From the NCBI RefSeq assembly GCF_037042905.1, contig NC_087262.1, forward strand, positions 22,611,501 to 22,675,500: DNA of 64,000 nt. Reading direction: 5' to 3'. Made by a program: the position numbers and the translations under genes. Positions 39,601 through 44,856 of the stretch are shown here, in pieces (position 1 is the stretch's first letter; the number at the start of each line of letters is the position of its first letter). This DNA is from Lytechinus pictus (lineage: Eukaryota; Echinodermata; Echinoidea; Temnopleuroida; Toxopneustidae). The notes under the pieces are model-generated. The model was not told where the DNA came from. It made no database searches and saw only the letters and a program-made list of their open reading frames with translations.

Positions 39601-40841
39601 TCATTGATTCTTCACAGGTATTGTAATAATTGTTGTTTTCTTTTATTTTTCATACATTCATGGCACTGATGCCGTGAGGACTCAGCAGAGTGGATGCGTT
39701 TGCTCTATAAGTTGCATTGGTATTATTATAACTACAAAATGTTAACTGGTTCTATGAAAATAAAGAACCGAAATTAAATTGGGTTGAGGAGATTCATCCA
39801 GACACTACTGTTTTTTTTTAAAACATTATCTGGCTATTTTAGAAAAAGAGGGGCCAAAGAATAATAAAGGAGAGAATTTTCATGAGGCAGGTGTTTTAGT
39901 CCGGTCAATTGTTACAAGTGTTAAAACTTTTTTTTCAATTTATTTTCCCCAATATTTTTAAAGATTGTGGAAAAAATGTTACCAATTTGAGTATTGACAG
40001 TCTACCTCTTTGGGTGACATTAGATATAACTGCAAACACTTCTTATCCTTCCACCAACAGCACCCAGTCCTGGATGACTCCGTCTTGGAGGATGTGTACC
40101 TAGTGGCTGATACGGACAACTGGTCAGTTGAGACAGTGTCTTGCGAGAGGTATCAAGGATGCAGCAACAAACCTGTCAATCAAGATGTAGGGATCTCAGG
40201 ACTTGTTGATCAGCTCTTGGAATCAGTCATGCAGCTCCACCGCATGAAACTCTCATCAGACTTTGTGAGTTGAAGCAACTTTTGTACATTTAATCCGTGA
40301 ATATTTTTCATTGGGTCTATTTTTGAAGTTGACTGATAAATGTATTTTGAAATACCCACCCTTTAGTTTTTCATTTGTTCTCGCTATGGTATGTCAACAT
40401 TATGATCAGGGGAGCAAATATTCAGTGATTTTTATTGACAATTGTTATTAGCTACTGTAATCCTTCAGTTATTACCTCTAAACAAATTAGATAGTGAAAA
40501 TCACTGCCAAAATGCTTCGTGATATACTCAAGTGATATTTGTCATATTTGAAGAACAGAGGTTTTGAATTTGTTCTCTCTTATTGTTCCTTCCAACAGTG
40601 TCTAATGCACCTAGAGGATCGTCTGCAGGACGTGTACTTCCAGAGTACTTCAGTGGCGTCCTACCTAGAACACAAGCCTATGATCAAGGCTAAAGCCCTG
40701 GCTGGAGCTGTGGGTGTTGACTGCACAGATCTTCCCTTACTCTTGGCTGTAGCGAGTGTCCATTCCCCGCATGTCATTGCTAATGTTGTGAGGGAGACCA
40801 TCGAGCAACAGCGGCTATTGGTTCAGCAGGACTCCCCCTGA
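583..40841 (+). CDS. FNIP: Folliculin-interacting protein (FNIP1/2 orthologue), 15 coding exons
   Basis: CDS = join of 583-671, 27284-27410, 28405-28506, 30067-30227, 30641-30741, 31769-31843, 34596-34759, 35336-35548, 36066-36238, 36770-36887, 37264-37316, 37739-39010, 39446-39617, 40061-40264, 40599-40841: 3267 nt, 1088 codons, all GT-AG with matching phases; vertebrate FNIPs are about 1110-1170 residues. Family landmarks: the [10 protein letters not shown]-type start of the FNIP N domain (about 37-46), MLGEMLFGS (about 115), [14 protein letters not shown] in exon 8, [10 protein letters not shown] in exon 10, [12 protein letters not shown] plus [18 protein letters not shown] across exons 11-12, [11 protein letters not shown] in exon 13, [11 protein letters not shown] and [10 protein letters not shown] in exon 15. 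The protein has Longin/DENN architecture. It binds folliculin, acts at the lysosome on Rag GTPases and mTORC1, and binds AMPK and HSP90. The start is the first ATG after an in-frame stop at 526-528. Residues about 480-880 (exon 12) are Ser/Asn-rich and look disordered. Confidence 0.93.
760..860. other. GC-rich block at the start of FNIP intron 1
   Basis: A CpG-rich stretch (GGAGCGCGGAGCCGGAGGCG and neighbours) stands out against AT-rich surroundings, 90-190 bp past the exon 1 donor. It may be part of the promoter-associated GC-rich domain or an alternative start region. No exon could be read in it. Confidence 0.35.
1193..1720. mobile_element. 528-bp near-perfect foldback element, Mutator-like, with 9-bp TSD
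   Basis: The two halves are near-exact reverse complements meeting around 1456. Ends read TAACCCAGAGAG and CTCTCTGGGTTA. GGGGATATT occurs immediately before (1184-1192) and immediately after (1721-1729), a clean 9-bp target-site duplication. Long inverted repeats with 9-bp duplications fit Mutator-like non-autonomous elements. A GC-rich subterminal palindrome, GCTCCCGCCCGCTGCGCGGG, lies near each end. No coding capacity: opposite-strand ORFs here are mirror images of each other. Few arm mismatches suggest a recent insertion or arm homogenisation. Confidence 0.88.
2421..6338 (-). CDS. LINE ORF2: endonuclease-reverse transcriptase-RNase H
   Basis: The frame is open upstream to 6527, but the likely start is the Met at 6338, reading [14 protein letters not shown], the usual opening of an AP-type endonuclease; that gives 1305 aa. 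Numbered from 6527, endonuclease motifs are NIRSLN (72-77), SETW (98-101), TGDFNARS (201-208), SAIDLA (258-263) and SDHFP (285-289). RT motifs are FIPKPG (585-590), LIDLEGAFD (669-677), GVPQGS (727-732) and YADD (756-759). RNase H shows FTDGS (D1059), HAEM (E1101), LTDCQSA (D1129) and NELAD (D1185), so its acidic catalytic set is present. A C-terminal Cys/His knuckle spans 1287-1303. No stop or frameshift is visible. It would nick target DNA and prime cDNA on it. It overlaps ORF1 by 35 nt. Confidence 0.93.
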   Translation of the reverse strand: MQFNVLQANIRSLNTSQPYLKTYVDKRNISIALLSETWNTQDVIKFKNWKCDNMCRNSSQDNYGGVACLPRPGVKIVRRKDLEVDNFEGIWVQAEIGNTMYTIGSIYIRPDSNPTYLKKLDTNLEKVFNKTSGPILLTGDFNARSYTWETWHIDHRVRHDRAWSRGSKLEDIMLKYGLHLHNDGTPTRDFSGNLSAIDLALSARCNPNLITWQVDKKNAIWSDHFPILITLKTMGDSLQVRSHLSLADVDWTAWEDAVSNKLEDLGRSLTEMTDPDQACKDFTDTIQTLAAEKIPRKRICRHSKPFWNSKMSELLKLCKLSKKTYKRRRTPNNFTIHQGNVSKFMVEYKKAFQEWQLEKCEQLKENCEDPWRTINKLLNGSTSAPVQPLERDDDDYDFNDVDIAERLKKVHIMKTITPGRFDDIWFNEINNSVQNTIEHESTALVTDASASAKNYNSDLTSAEIAVALSLMKSNSSPGPDEIHPKLIKFAGLSMKRYLLQLFQLCWKTGKIPKIWKRENKIFIPKPGKESYHTEKSYRPLGLTSVVGKLYERVITRRLLAALHEQAFFEHEQFAYLQGRDITQALLSMTLPILSGFKHNHDTAAVLIDLEGAFDNVWREAVLSKLAKAGISGRLLLSISSFFRDRYCRCLVNTVRTDWQETSVGVPQGSVIAPILFIIAINDVSPHLGNHIKYADDITLWETSNCLHTAVANLEVKLQQLEKWCNTWRFSVNTSKTNVMCFSKRGHKDIAVHMGSNRLTQVNECRCLGVILDENLRFSSQVETTASKAMRALCKISALTSHTAGASMELMLLLYSACIRPHLEFAYPVWCTVRSISALERVQNLALRMATGTFVHCSSDAVEVMSHTLPLDIRLREILARTLCQYILSKEETDNFRVLVQSLLGDPAFSRGPRSTPLCLMTRALKDLNVSLQVNDPGSQPIEDMSDILSCRMEEVRIEWRNLGNSRDRSSEQKDQALKLATDFILSLNTDTIIFTDGSALSNPGPCGAGIVIYWTGLNCIPTCIGKPVARNSSSFHAEMVAIETAVEHVTLKKPALVDQVVHILTDCQSAVMAMTSSLHSSSFPEVVSRTNKNITLLRSRGTTVTITWIAGHANIMGNELADQLAKDAALEAASSSSLASEITLHKESAKIIRKNTEKLWQRRWDRSTKGRWTYQLQPTVARKNAHSSLPRSTEVKLNRMLTGHTKLNDNMHRIFPHNHPSPNCSCNRDRETIEHVLLHCSLYESSRLKTIQTIEIGYSKTNTPYHLREISVVTLLGFNPAMTKQMQSIIRASVVAFVSSTSANI
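6304..7611 (-). pseudogene. LINE ORF1 (PHD finger plus three CCHC knuckles), broken by two stops
   Basis: One minus-strand frame is interrupted by TAA at 7399-7401 and TAA at 6604-6606. Around the first stop lies a PHD-type zinc finger: CPC, then [14 protein letters not shown] (C-x2-C-x4-H-x2-C), then CSIC. The middle segment contains a possible RRM-like nucleic-acid-binding region ([20 protein letters not shown]). After the second stop come three gag-type knuckles: [28 protein letters not shown] and [16 protein letters not shown]. The frame ends at TAG 6304-6306, inside the ORF2 start. No convincing ATG is seen; an ATG at 7608-7610 is one frame off, so the 5' end may also be shifted. The intact protein would coat the element's RNA. 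This copy could only yield fragments. Confidence 0.85.
7653..8106. mobile_element. Foldback MITE, GTCCACCCC family, copy A (diverged)
   Basis: Ends are TTAAAGACGAAGTCCACCCC and the inverse GGGGTGGACTTGTCTTTTAA, each at a TTAA. The interior (ATGCAAATGAG, CCCCACTCACTATTTC) matches the reverse complement of copies at 24962 and 42614. TTAA at both ends suggests a TTAA target. Family assignment (for example piggyBac-like) is not established. Confidence 0.75.
8107..13160. other. FNIP intron 1 sequence, no gene seen
   Basis: AT-rich intronic DNA with scattered ACATGTA words and a 15-base C run near 9781-9795. A partial copy of a short MITE containing TGATTGGCTGAGAG lies at about 11096-11190, ending GGGAAATGCTCCCC. 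No ORF with recognisable similarity, no RNA gene. Confidence 0.5.
13163..13577. mobile_element. MITE with AAAACTAGTT terminal inverted repeats
   Basis: The left end reads GTTCTCGTTACGC then AAAACTAGTT; the right end inverts to GTTCTCACTACC then AAAACTAGTT, about 415 bp apart. The interior has several GATCGCTT and AAACCAGTTT repeats in both orientations. Superfamily unknown, no clear target duplication. Confidence 0.6.
14250..15060. mobile_element. PIF/Harbinger-type MITE with TTA target duplication
   Basis: Ends are GGGTGCGTTTATCCG and, inverted, GGCTGCGTTTATGCG. TTA flanks both sides (14247-14249 and 15061-15063), the classic Harbinger 3-bp duplication. Both subterminal regions carry clusters of the palindrome AATCATGATT (14281-14350 and 14999-15036), possible transposase-binding arrays. 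No transposase coding seen in 811 bp. Confidence 0.75.
16031..16225 (+). mobile_element. 5'-truncated LINE fragment (RT C-terminus and 3' end)
   Basis: From 16031 the + strand reads [17 protein letters not shown], then [13 protein letters not shown] and TAG at 16130-16132. The W-N-x-L/F-P plus FK-x-x-LK-x-x-LF pattern is the usual C-terminal end of CR1/L2/RTE-like reverse transcriptases. A short 3' UTR ends in TATTATTATTC. Typical dead-on-arrival LINE copy. Confidence 0.65.
16368..16811. mobile_element. MITE with CAGACCCC termini
   Basis: Left end CAGACCCCTATTAAACCG; right end inverts to CAGACCCCTGTTACACC. Both are followed by CTCGGG and CCTCAAGACTT or CCCCAAGACTT motifs. CAG...CTG ends would suit hAT, but no target-site duplication is visible. 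Confidence 0.55.
17040..17396 (-). mobile_element. tRNA-derived SINE
   Basis: On the minus strand it begins GGTGGAAGCGCCGTGGTGTAGC (A-box-like) with a B box GTGTTCGAATCCC about 50 nt on. A tRNA-unrelated body includes CCTTTGGCAAGGCGT, GGGTACCCGGTAGGATG and GACCGGGGTAATAATATATC, with a 3' tail of (ATT)n. The same body recurs at 53627-53961. It lies antisense in FNIP intron 1. Confidence 0.85.
17853..18899. mobile_element. Candidate 1-kb non-autonomous DNA transposon
   Basis: The left end contains TTTTCACACTGCATTTCCTT and the right end inverts to TTTTCACACTACACATATTTTCC, about 1.05 kb apart. CTTAACCCGGG and CCCGGAGTTAAGG arms lie near the right end. No transposase is seen. Divergence between the ends keeps this tentative. 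Confidence 0.4.
19091..19384. mobile_element. MITE with GTATTCTGAAGTCAGGTTTAA inverted repeats
   Basis: The left arm, from ACCCGTATACTGAAGTCAGG to GGTTTAAGTATGG, is mirrored by CCATACTTAAACC through CTGACTTCAGAATACGGG on the right. CATTG adjoins both ends (19087-19091, 19384-19388), a possible 5-bp duplication. Confidence 0.65.
20042..20185. mobile_element. Short hairpin MITE (TTTCATGAA ends)
   Basis: Ends GGGGAGCATTTCATGAAG and the inverse TTCATGAAGTTCTCC, with GTGATTTCCAGTGAC / GTCACTGAAAATCAC inner arms and a central AGCCAATCAG. Related copies appear near 11096-11190, 23355-23450 and 40409-40527. Confidence 0.65.
20720..20935 (-). mobile_element. Diverged SINE copy
   Basis: The + strand carries CTGGGTACCCATT, ACACCTAAATGGA and ATGCCTTGCCAAA in the order of the SINE body seen at 17040-17396, but A and B boxes are not recognisable. 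It is an old, partial copy. Confidence 0.4.
21050..23350. other. FNIP intron 1 sequence, no gene seen
   Basis: AT-rich DNA. At about 22860-23310 a less AT-rich stretch repeats ACTGGTCCGACRTGA and GACCAGTA words, likely an unclassified repeat. No credible exon or RNA gene found. Confidence 0.4.
23355..23450. mobile_element. Short MITE copy (TTTCATGAA family)
   Basis: Begins GGGGAACATTTCATGAAG, contains GTTATAAGCTACTGAAATCC and AATTGGCTCAG, and ends AAAATGCTCCC. It is in inverse arrangement to the copy at 20042. Confidence 0.5.
24962..25572. mobile_element. Foldback MITE, GTCCACCCC family, copy B
   Basis: About 610 bp with arms of more than 130 bp: TTAAAGGACAAGTCCACCCC at the left is mirrored by GGGGTGGACTTGACCTTTAA at the right, and the similarity continues inward through AATTTCATCAAAATCGG. 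Ends coincide with TTAA at 24962-24965 and 25569-25572. No coding capacity; the ORFs inside are chance. Confidence 0.85.
26457..26945. repeat. Purine-rich tract with a 242-bp direct duplication
   Basis: The segment from TGCCAGACGGATT through TGGAATGTATAACGATCTG at 26457 recurs at 26699. Between and after lie GGGAGTGG and GGAGGA runs, making the + strand strongly purine-biased over about 400 bp. Opposite-strand Pro/Ser-rich ORFs here are composition artefacts. Confidence 0.7.
27284..27410 (+). CDS. FNIP: FNIP coding exon 2
   Basis: After a T-rich tract ending CAG. Completes codon 30, then reads [20 protein letters not shown], the FNIP N-domain first strand. Ends phase 0 at GTAAGTA. Residues 30-72. 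Confidence 0.92.
28015..28280. repeat. Tandem duplication in FNIP intron 2
   Basis: Two diverged units of about 127 bp, each containing CATGAAATTAT, CAGTGAAA or CTGTGAAA, and AAGTTATRCC. Intronic, no coding meaning seen. Confidence 0.55.
28405..28506 (+). CDS. FNIP: FNIP coding exon 3
   Basis: 34 codons, phase 0 to phase 0, Ser/Asn-rich linker ([15 protein letters not shown]). The least conserved N-terminal exon. Accepted because TTTTCAG and GTAAGAC junctions keep the frame from exon 2 into exon 4. As a symmetric exon it could be skipped without a shift. Confidence 0.8.
28869..29985 (+). pseudogene. Decayed duplicate of FNIP exon 4, split by a MITE
   Basis: 28869-28931 (TACACTCGTCCAG..., GAAATGCTG..., TATTCCGAT) and 29935-about 29985 (GTTCCAATGGTCC..., CAAAGTCCACACC) match consecutive parts of exon 4 (30067 onward). 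Conceptual reading starts [15 protein letters not shown] against [16 protein letters not shown] 1-kb TA-flanked element interrupts it exactly between CCGAT and GTTCC. There is an extra base near ATTAGGGTC and another near AATTTTTC, so it cannot be coding. Flanking splice sites are not evident. Confidence 0.85.
28932..29934. mobile_element. Tc1/mariner-like MITE with TA target duplication
   Basis: Left end TACTGTATTTTCCAGTGTAT then AAACCGC; right end inverts to TACCGTATTTTTCGGAATAT then AAACCGC. A TA is present at each end and the split exon copy shows one TA at the empty site. Inside are two tandem units of about 230 bp (GGCAATAAATAATG at 29344 and 29574; GCATGTAATCG in both). Confidence 0.78.
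30067..30227 (+). CDS. FNIP: FNIP coding exon 4
   Basis: Reads [20 protein letters not shown] and continues through [19 protein letters not shown]. This is a conserved block of the FNIP N domain (vertebrate MLGEMMFGS and PPQLMLSKVF). Ends phase 2 at GTAAGTT. Residues 107-160. Confidence 0.95.
30641..30741 (+). CDS. FNIP: FNIP coding exon 5
   Basis: Phase 2 in, phase 1 out. Encodes an acidic segment plus [20 protein letters not shown]. Acceptor TTTATCAG, donor GTGAGTC. Residues about 160-194. Confidence 0.85.
31167..31324. mobile_element. Compact hairpin MITE in FNIP intron 5
   Basis: Arms of about 60 bp: TTACAACTGTTGTAACTTTG and CATTATGGTAACTACCATGG at the left are mirrored at the right end. 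The outer ends read CCCGTTTCATA and TATGAAATGGCCCC. Central GCAGCCAATCAAAA. Confidence 0.72.
31769..31843 (+). CDS. FNIP: FNIP coding exon 6
   Basis: 25 residues, [20 protein letters not shown] and on to GEFS; resembles the vertebrate ARS-x-P-x-AMP-x-P segment. Phase 1 in and out, so symmetric. Acceptor TGTTATAG, donor GTAAGTC. Confidence 0.85.
31947..32156 (+). mobile_element. 5'-truncated LINE fragment (RT C-terminus and 3' UTR)
   Basis: In the frame from 31947 it reads [20 protein letters not shown], then [17 protein letters not shown] and TAA at 32070. This is the W-N-S-L-P...F-K-x-x-L-K signature of CR1/L2-type RT ends. A 3' UTR ends in CGCTGTTGATCATCAT. In FNIP intron 6. Confidence 0.65.
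32160..34590. other. FNIP intron 6 remainder, no gene seen
   Basis: AT-rich intronic sequence. No exon-like block with splice sites, RNA gene or clear mobile element was recognised. Confidence 0.45.
34596..34759 (+). CDS. FNIP: FNIP coding exon 7
   Basis: Ser-rich, then [20 protein letters not shown], matching the vertebrate RRW-x-R...S-x-EN block. [10 protein letters not shown] (residues 259-268) fits the AMPK consensus, with S264 as the candidate. Phase 1 in, phase 0 out at GTTAGTG, a weaker donor. Confidence 0.9.
35336..35548 (+). CDS. FNIP: FNIP coding exon 8
   Basis: Reads [20 protein letters not shown] then [19 protein letters not shown] and ends at the GTAGGTG donor. Matches the conserved RNFFFSHFPLFESH core. 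The acceptor is tandem (TCTAG then CAG), so the exon may start at 35336 or 35339, adding or dropping one Gln. Confidence 0.93.
36066..36238 (+). CDS. FNIP: FNIP coding exon 9
   Basis: Encodes [20 protein letters not shown] and a helical segment ending KQNNL. The PRIxxPIWLxxM motif is an FNIP hallmark. Phase 0 in, phase 2 out. Confidence 0.93.
36770..36887 (+). CDS. FNIP: FNIP coding exon 10
   Basis: [20 protein letters not shown] then VMPAGATP; near-identical to vertebrate [10 protein letters not shown]. Phase 2 in, phase 0 out. Confidence 0.95.
37264..37316 (+). CDS. FNIP: FNIP coding exon 11 (micro-exon)
   Basis: 53 nt encoding [18 protein letters not shown], almost invariant in FNIPs. 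Acceptor TTACAG, donor GTGAGTC, phase 2 out. Too short for ORF detection. Confidence 0.94.
37739..39010 (+). CDS. FNIP: FNIP coding exon 12 (long)
   Basis: Starts [20 protein letters not shown], then [17 protein letters not shown], conserved DENN-region sequence. It continues into about 360 low-complexity residues rich in Ser, Asp, Asn and Lys with no known domain. No CxCxxC cysteine cluster is present. Phase 2 in and out. Confidence 0.95.
39446..39617 (+). CDS. FNIP: FNIP coding exon 13
   Basis: Contains [20 protein letters not shown], matching the vertebrate [10 protein letters not shown]...VPDF block. Phase 2 in, phase 0 out at GTATTG, a weak donor. Confidence 0.94.
40061..40264 (+). CDS. 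FNIP: FNIP coding exon 14
   Basis: [20 protein letters not shown] then WSVE; matches vertebrate HPVLDEP...IADMDKWTV. Phase 0 both sides, symmetric. Confidence 0.93.
40409..40527. mobile_element. Short MITE copy (TTTCATGAA family) in FNIP intron 14
   Basis: GGGGAGCAAATATTCAGTGA at the left, TAGTGAAAATCACTG and ATGCTTCGTGATAT at the right, with a shared GCTACTGTAATCC core. Diverged. Confidence 0.45.
40599..40841 (+). CDS. FNIP: FNIP coding exon 15 (stop codon)
   Basis: [20 protein letters not shown], then [20 protein letters not shown], matching vertebrate HLEDRLQELYF and SSDLPLLAAVAS. It extends about 25 residues ([18 protein letters not shown]) before TGA at 40839-40841, slightly longer than expected for vertebrate FNIPs. 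Confidence 0.95.
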   Translation, partial: CLMHLEDRLQDVYFQSTSVASYLEHKPMIKAKALAGAVGVDCTDLPLLLAVASVHSPHVIANVVRETIEQQRLLVQQDSP

Positions 40842-41500
40842 TCTACCTACGAAAAAGATTAGCAGATGATCAAGTCAAGGTCGAGCCGGTGTAAGTGTGG
40901 ACAGTGATTGTGCTGATCTTGTGCCTTTGAAGGTAACAATTCCTCAGGCCTTTGAGCAACAGACCACAAGTAGAGGATTGAGGGATAGGCCTATCCAGTT
41001 GAGCTGTGGACATTGATTCTGCTGATCATACTTCAATGTGAAGCTAAACCATTCCTCAGTCCATCAAGCAACAACAGCATTTTCTGCTTCATGCAACTCT
41101 TTGGGACCTCTTTACCCAAATGACCAGCAAAGTATTGAGGACAAGGCCTATCAGGTGGAGCCATCTACATTGATAGCATTGATCATACTTCAGTATAACC
41201 TTTAGATCATTCCCTAGACATTTGGAGAACAGCCCTTTTTCCAGCAGGACTGTCTTCTATCTGCCTACCTAGAATGCAACCCTATGGTCACTACTAGGGC
41301 ATTTCTGATGGAGCTGTAGACATTTACTGCGTACTGCATCCTTTGCTATCGGCAATAGCAAATGATCATCCCCAGACCATTGTACAGTAACACCTCACTG
41401 TTGGCTTTTGAAATTGTCCAGAATTTGTGCATCATCGATTATACCATACTGGTGACCATCAAACAACAGTATCTGTTGCTTCAGGAGGACATACCCTGAT
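40842..41500 (+). repeat. Decayed tandem copies of FNIP exon 15 in the 3' flank
   Basis: Sequence after the stop repeats parts of exon 15. The exon segment GGAGCTGTGGGTGTTGACTG (40704) has diverged counterparts at about 40882, 41001, 41153 and 41310. The last unit runs from CTACCTAGAATGCAACCCTA (41265), like exon CTACCTAGAACACAAGCCTA, to a near-copy of the coding end (41455-41499) including CCCTGA. A conceptual read of that unit gives GAVDIYC then PLLSAIA, against GAVGVDC and PLLLAVA. Indels and stops prevent it from coding as one exon. It probably lies in the FNIP 3' UTR. Confidence 0.82.
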
Positions 41501-42613
41501 GGGTTCTCATTTTAGCTGATGTTCCCACCTCTCTCTAGTGACTGCGGACAGCCATCTCTTCCTGTTACACATTCAGTAGCTCAAGGGAACGCTATTTTCA
41601 TGACTGCAGATGACATCACTTTGCTAACATAGCGTGATTTTTTTGTTGCAATCGCGCTATCAGTGGCAAGATCTGTAGGGGACACAATATGCAATCCCCC
41701 AACCTGGCTGTACCCAAAATACCTGGGACTACGAGGGTTAACTGATGTCAAGATATTGATCTTAGCATGCAAATACAATTCAAATGTTTTTGTTTTACTC
41801 TTACAAATATATGAAAGTTAAAGTTTAGCAATTGGTAAATATTCATGGAAGTGTTATTGAAAATATTTATGGATATCCAGTGATAAATTCAAAATGTTTC
41901 AACTCTAAACTATATGGGGAAATTTTGAAGTTAACTTATCGCACATTTAAAACATTACAAGATACACTGTATAAATGAAGTCAATTTGAGTGCCTTCTTT
42001 AATCTTTGCAGATGAGTAGATTTGTGGAAGGAAACTTGCTAAAGATGAGAATTATTGTGATAGCTGAAAATGGAAAATTATTCATTATTAGCAACGTATT
42101 TCAAAATGATTGTATGTAGATTGCCTTACATTTAAATTAATCTATATACATTGTATAAATGCAGTAATGAACATGTAATTACAATGTAGGATCGTATTTA
42201 TTCACATTGTGCAATTTTTGATACAATTATGTAGACATGATAATATTTTCTGTGTAGCTAAATCACCGATAAGTATCTTGTTACCACATTGGCTACCTGT
42301 ATCAAGTCATCCTTTAGCCTGGTATTCAGTTAAAAACTTTGAATTTCTTACAAAGTATACTGCTTGGCAAAGGATTTTGCTGATATGATGTTAATAACTA
42401 GCTATATTCCACTTTAATGTTGCACTTATCTTATTTGAACAATGTCTTGTAAGTGATGCCTCTATATGATATTGCTCTACATAAAGAATTCTCTTCCCAC
42501 TGGTCATCAGATGCTGGGTTACTACTCACAGTGTACATGTATAAATCTCAATTTCCTAGGATTTCTTGAGTCGTGACATAAGTCCTATCCAGGTTAAAGT
42601 ACAAGATCTGGCT
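41501..42613. other. FNIP 3' UTR/intergenic, no gene seen
   Basis: AT-rich. No unambiguous AATAAA was found here, so the FNIP transcript end is undetermined. Confidence 0.4.
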
Positions 42614-43229
42614 TTACAGGACAAGTCCACCCCAACAAAAAAATGATTTGAATGAAAAGAGAAAAATCCAACAAGCATAATACTGAAAATTTCATCAAAA
42701 TCGGATCACAGAATAAGAAAATTATAACATTTTAAAGTTGCACTTAATTTCACAAAACAGTTACATGCACATCCTTGTTGGTATGCAAATGAGGAGACTG
42801 ATGACATCATCCACTCACTATTTATTTTGTATCTTATTATATGAAATATTCTGATTTTCTCCTCATTGTCAAGTGAAACAACAATTAATTCCTCCCTGAA
42901 CATGAGGAATTAGCATTGTTTAATACTATATGATTCTGTCAAGTCGGTTCTTATGGTCAAATTTGTAAAAAAAGAAATATTGTATACTTCAAACAATAAA
43001 AAATAGTGATAGAAAAAATAGAAATAGTGAGTGATGGACATCATCGACTGACTCATTTGCATGTCACTGAGTTGTGCATATCACTGTTTTGTGAAAAGTA
43101 AGTGAAACTTTAAAATGCCATAAATTTCTTATTTTACATCCGATTTTGATGAAATTTTCAGTGTTATGCTAGTTTGATTTTTCTGTATTTATCCAGATCA
43201 ACATTTAGCTGGGGTGGACTTGACTTTAA
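42614..43229. mobile_element. Foldback MITE, GTCCACCCC family, copy C
   Basis: GGACAAGTCCACCCCAACAA at the left is mirrored by GCTGGGGTGGACTTGACTTT at the right. The interior is collinear with copy B at 24962 (ATGCAAATGAGGAGAC, ATCATCCACTCACTATTT). Confidence 0.83.
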
Positions 43230-43243
43230 TGTTCAGTCTCTAG

Positions 43244-43391
43244 GGGGCCTGTTTCATAAAACTTATTACAGTAACAAATTTGCAGTAACAGTTAATGGGT
43301 ACTCCAATCCTTAATTTTGATTGGCTGAGTTTTAAACATGTTCAGAAAAATGTGTATTTGTTATTATAACTGGTCTTTATGAAACAGGTCC
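43244..43391. mobile_element. Short hairpin MITE (CTGTTTCATAAA ends)
   Basis: GGGGCCTGTTTCATAAAAC at the left and TTTATGAAACAGGTCC at the right, with central TTTTGATTGGCTGAG. It lies immediately downstream of MITE copy C. Confidence 0.62.
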
Positions 43392-44077
43392 AATATGGTT
43401 AACAGTGCATGGCAATGGGCAGTCGGGTCGCTCAAATTGTGAAGCCAGCAGCATTGATATTCTCATCTTACAAGATACCAATTACCGGTAAACACCTAGG
43501 TGGAAACTGATATTCAGTTCATAGAATCTCACTTAAGTCAAAAGACATGAAGCCCCAATTCTTGCATATGAGAATCGTAACACCTCCAATTCATAACAAT
43601 TTATTGTTCAATTTATGTATCGCATCCAGTTTTTGCTATATTTTGCACAACTTATTACGGTGATGACTGCATATAAAAACGTATACCTGCCGATCAAGGC
43701 ATTCAAAATACGATGCAAGAATTCAGTCAGACCTAAGTAATATGTTCATATTTATAGGATACATTGTATATGCAAGAAAGGCATTAACTTGTTAAGTCAG
43801 TGGGGAATTTTTGCTTTCATCAGAAGTGGTCATGAAAACTGCCCATTAATTTATATTCTCAATAACCATATTGTGATGATTGTTCTAAATGCGAGAGAGA
43901 GAGAGAAATGATGGTTATTGTAAACCTTTATATGTGGTAAACTTGAAGACAAAAATGTACACATTAATTCTAGAATGAAAAGTTTGCCTTGCCAGCAGTG
44001 AAGCATTATGTCCTCTTGATTTCATGGGTGTGGTGGGGAGGGGGGCAGTGGGCATGAATATGGACAATGTGACTTAG

Positions 44078-44295
44078 GGGGTGTTGCAAGAAAATATTTG
44101 CGATCAATTGCAAATATTCTGTTGCAAATTTTAAACTGATAGATCAACGTTAGCTGTAGCAAATCAGATTAAACTTCTTGTTTTTAGGAGCAAATTAGCA
44201 ATCAATCAATAATTTGCAATTAACTGCAAGACATATGATTGATCTAGGGACCAAAAATTGACTTGCAATTGATCGCAAGTTTCTTGCAACACCCC
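44078..44295. mobile_element. MITE with GGGGTGTTGCAAG termini
   Basis: Inverted ends GGGGTGTTGCAAGAAA and TTTCTTGCAACACCCC, each followed inward by TTGCGATCAATTGCAA-type palindromes. About 218 bp, no coding capacity. Confidence 0.72.
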
Positions 44296-44856
44296 ATTAG
44301 CAATACAACTATTAGTTGCAGGGAAAAGCATTACACGGGGGGCTGGGGGTGATTTAGCCCCCAAAATTATCAAAAGAGCACTGGAAACTGTAAAGAAAAG
44401 CAGTCCTGGAAAATCCCCATTCACTGCAATGTTAAAGCTTGTCCAATGTAGCAGATGTAGGCAGTAGGTTAAAAGTAGCCCCAGAAGATTAAAAAAAAAT
44501 AAAAATCTGCCTGATGAGTTGTCTCACCATCTCTCCACCTTTCCCTTTCATTTTATCTCTCCAACTTCCTGGGGCATGGAGGTGTGGGGGGGGGGAGCCT
44601 CCTTTGTGATGTTAACATTTCTATAAAGAACTAAAAAGAAATCATATGTATGCTTGAAGTAAGCAACCAGGGGACTGATAACTTCAGGTCTTACCTGAGG
44701 GACTAACTCCAGGTATATGATTGTTTACTGGATCACATTTTTTTAATAGCCAGAGATCTGTTTGTTGTACTGATAACAGTTTTATTAATATGAATTGTAA
44801 GCATTGCTACTCTATAATAATGCAACTCACGCTATTACGATCCGACATGAATCTAA

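Noticed and set aside
40842-41500. In-frame extension of FNIP through the duplicated exon copies
   Set aside because: The TGA at 40839 and further stops and indels in the copies block any continuous frame.
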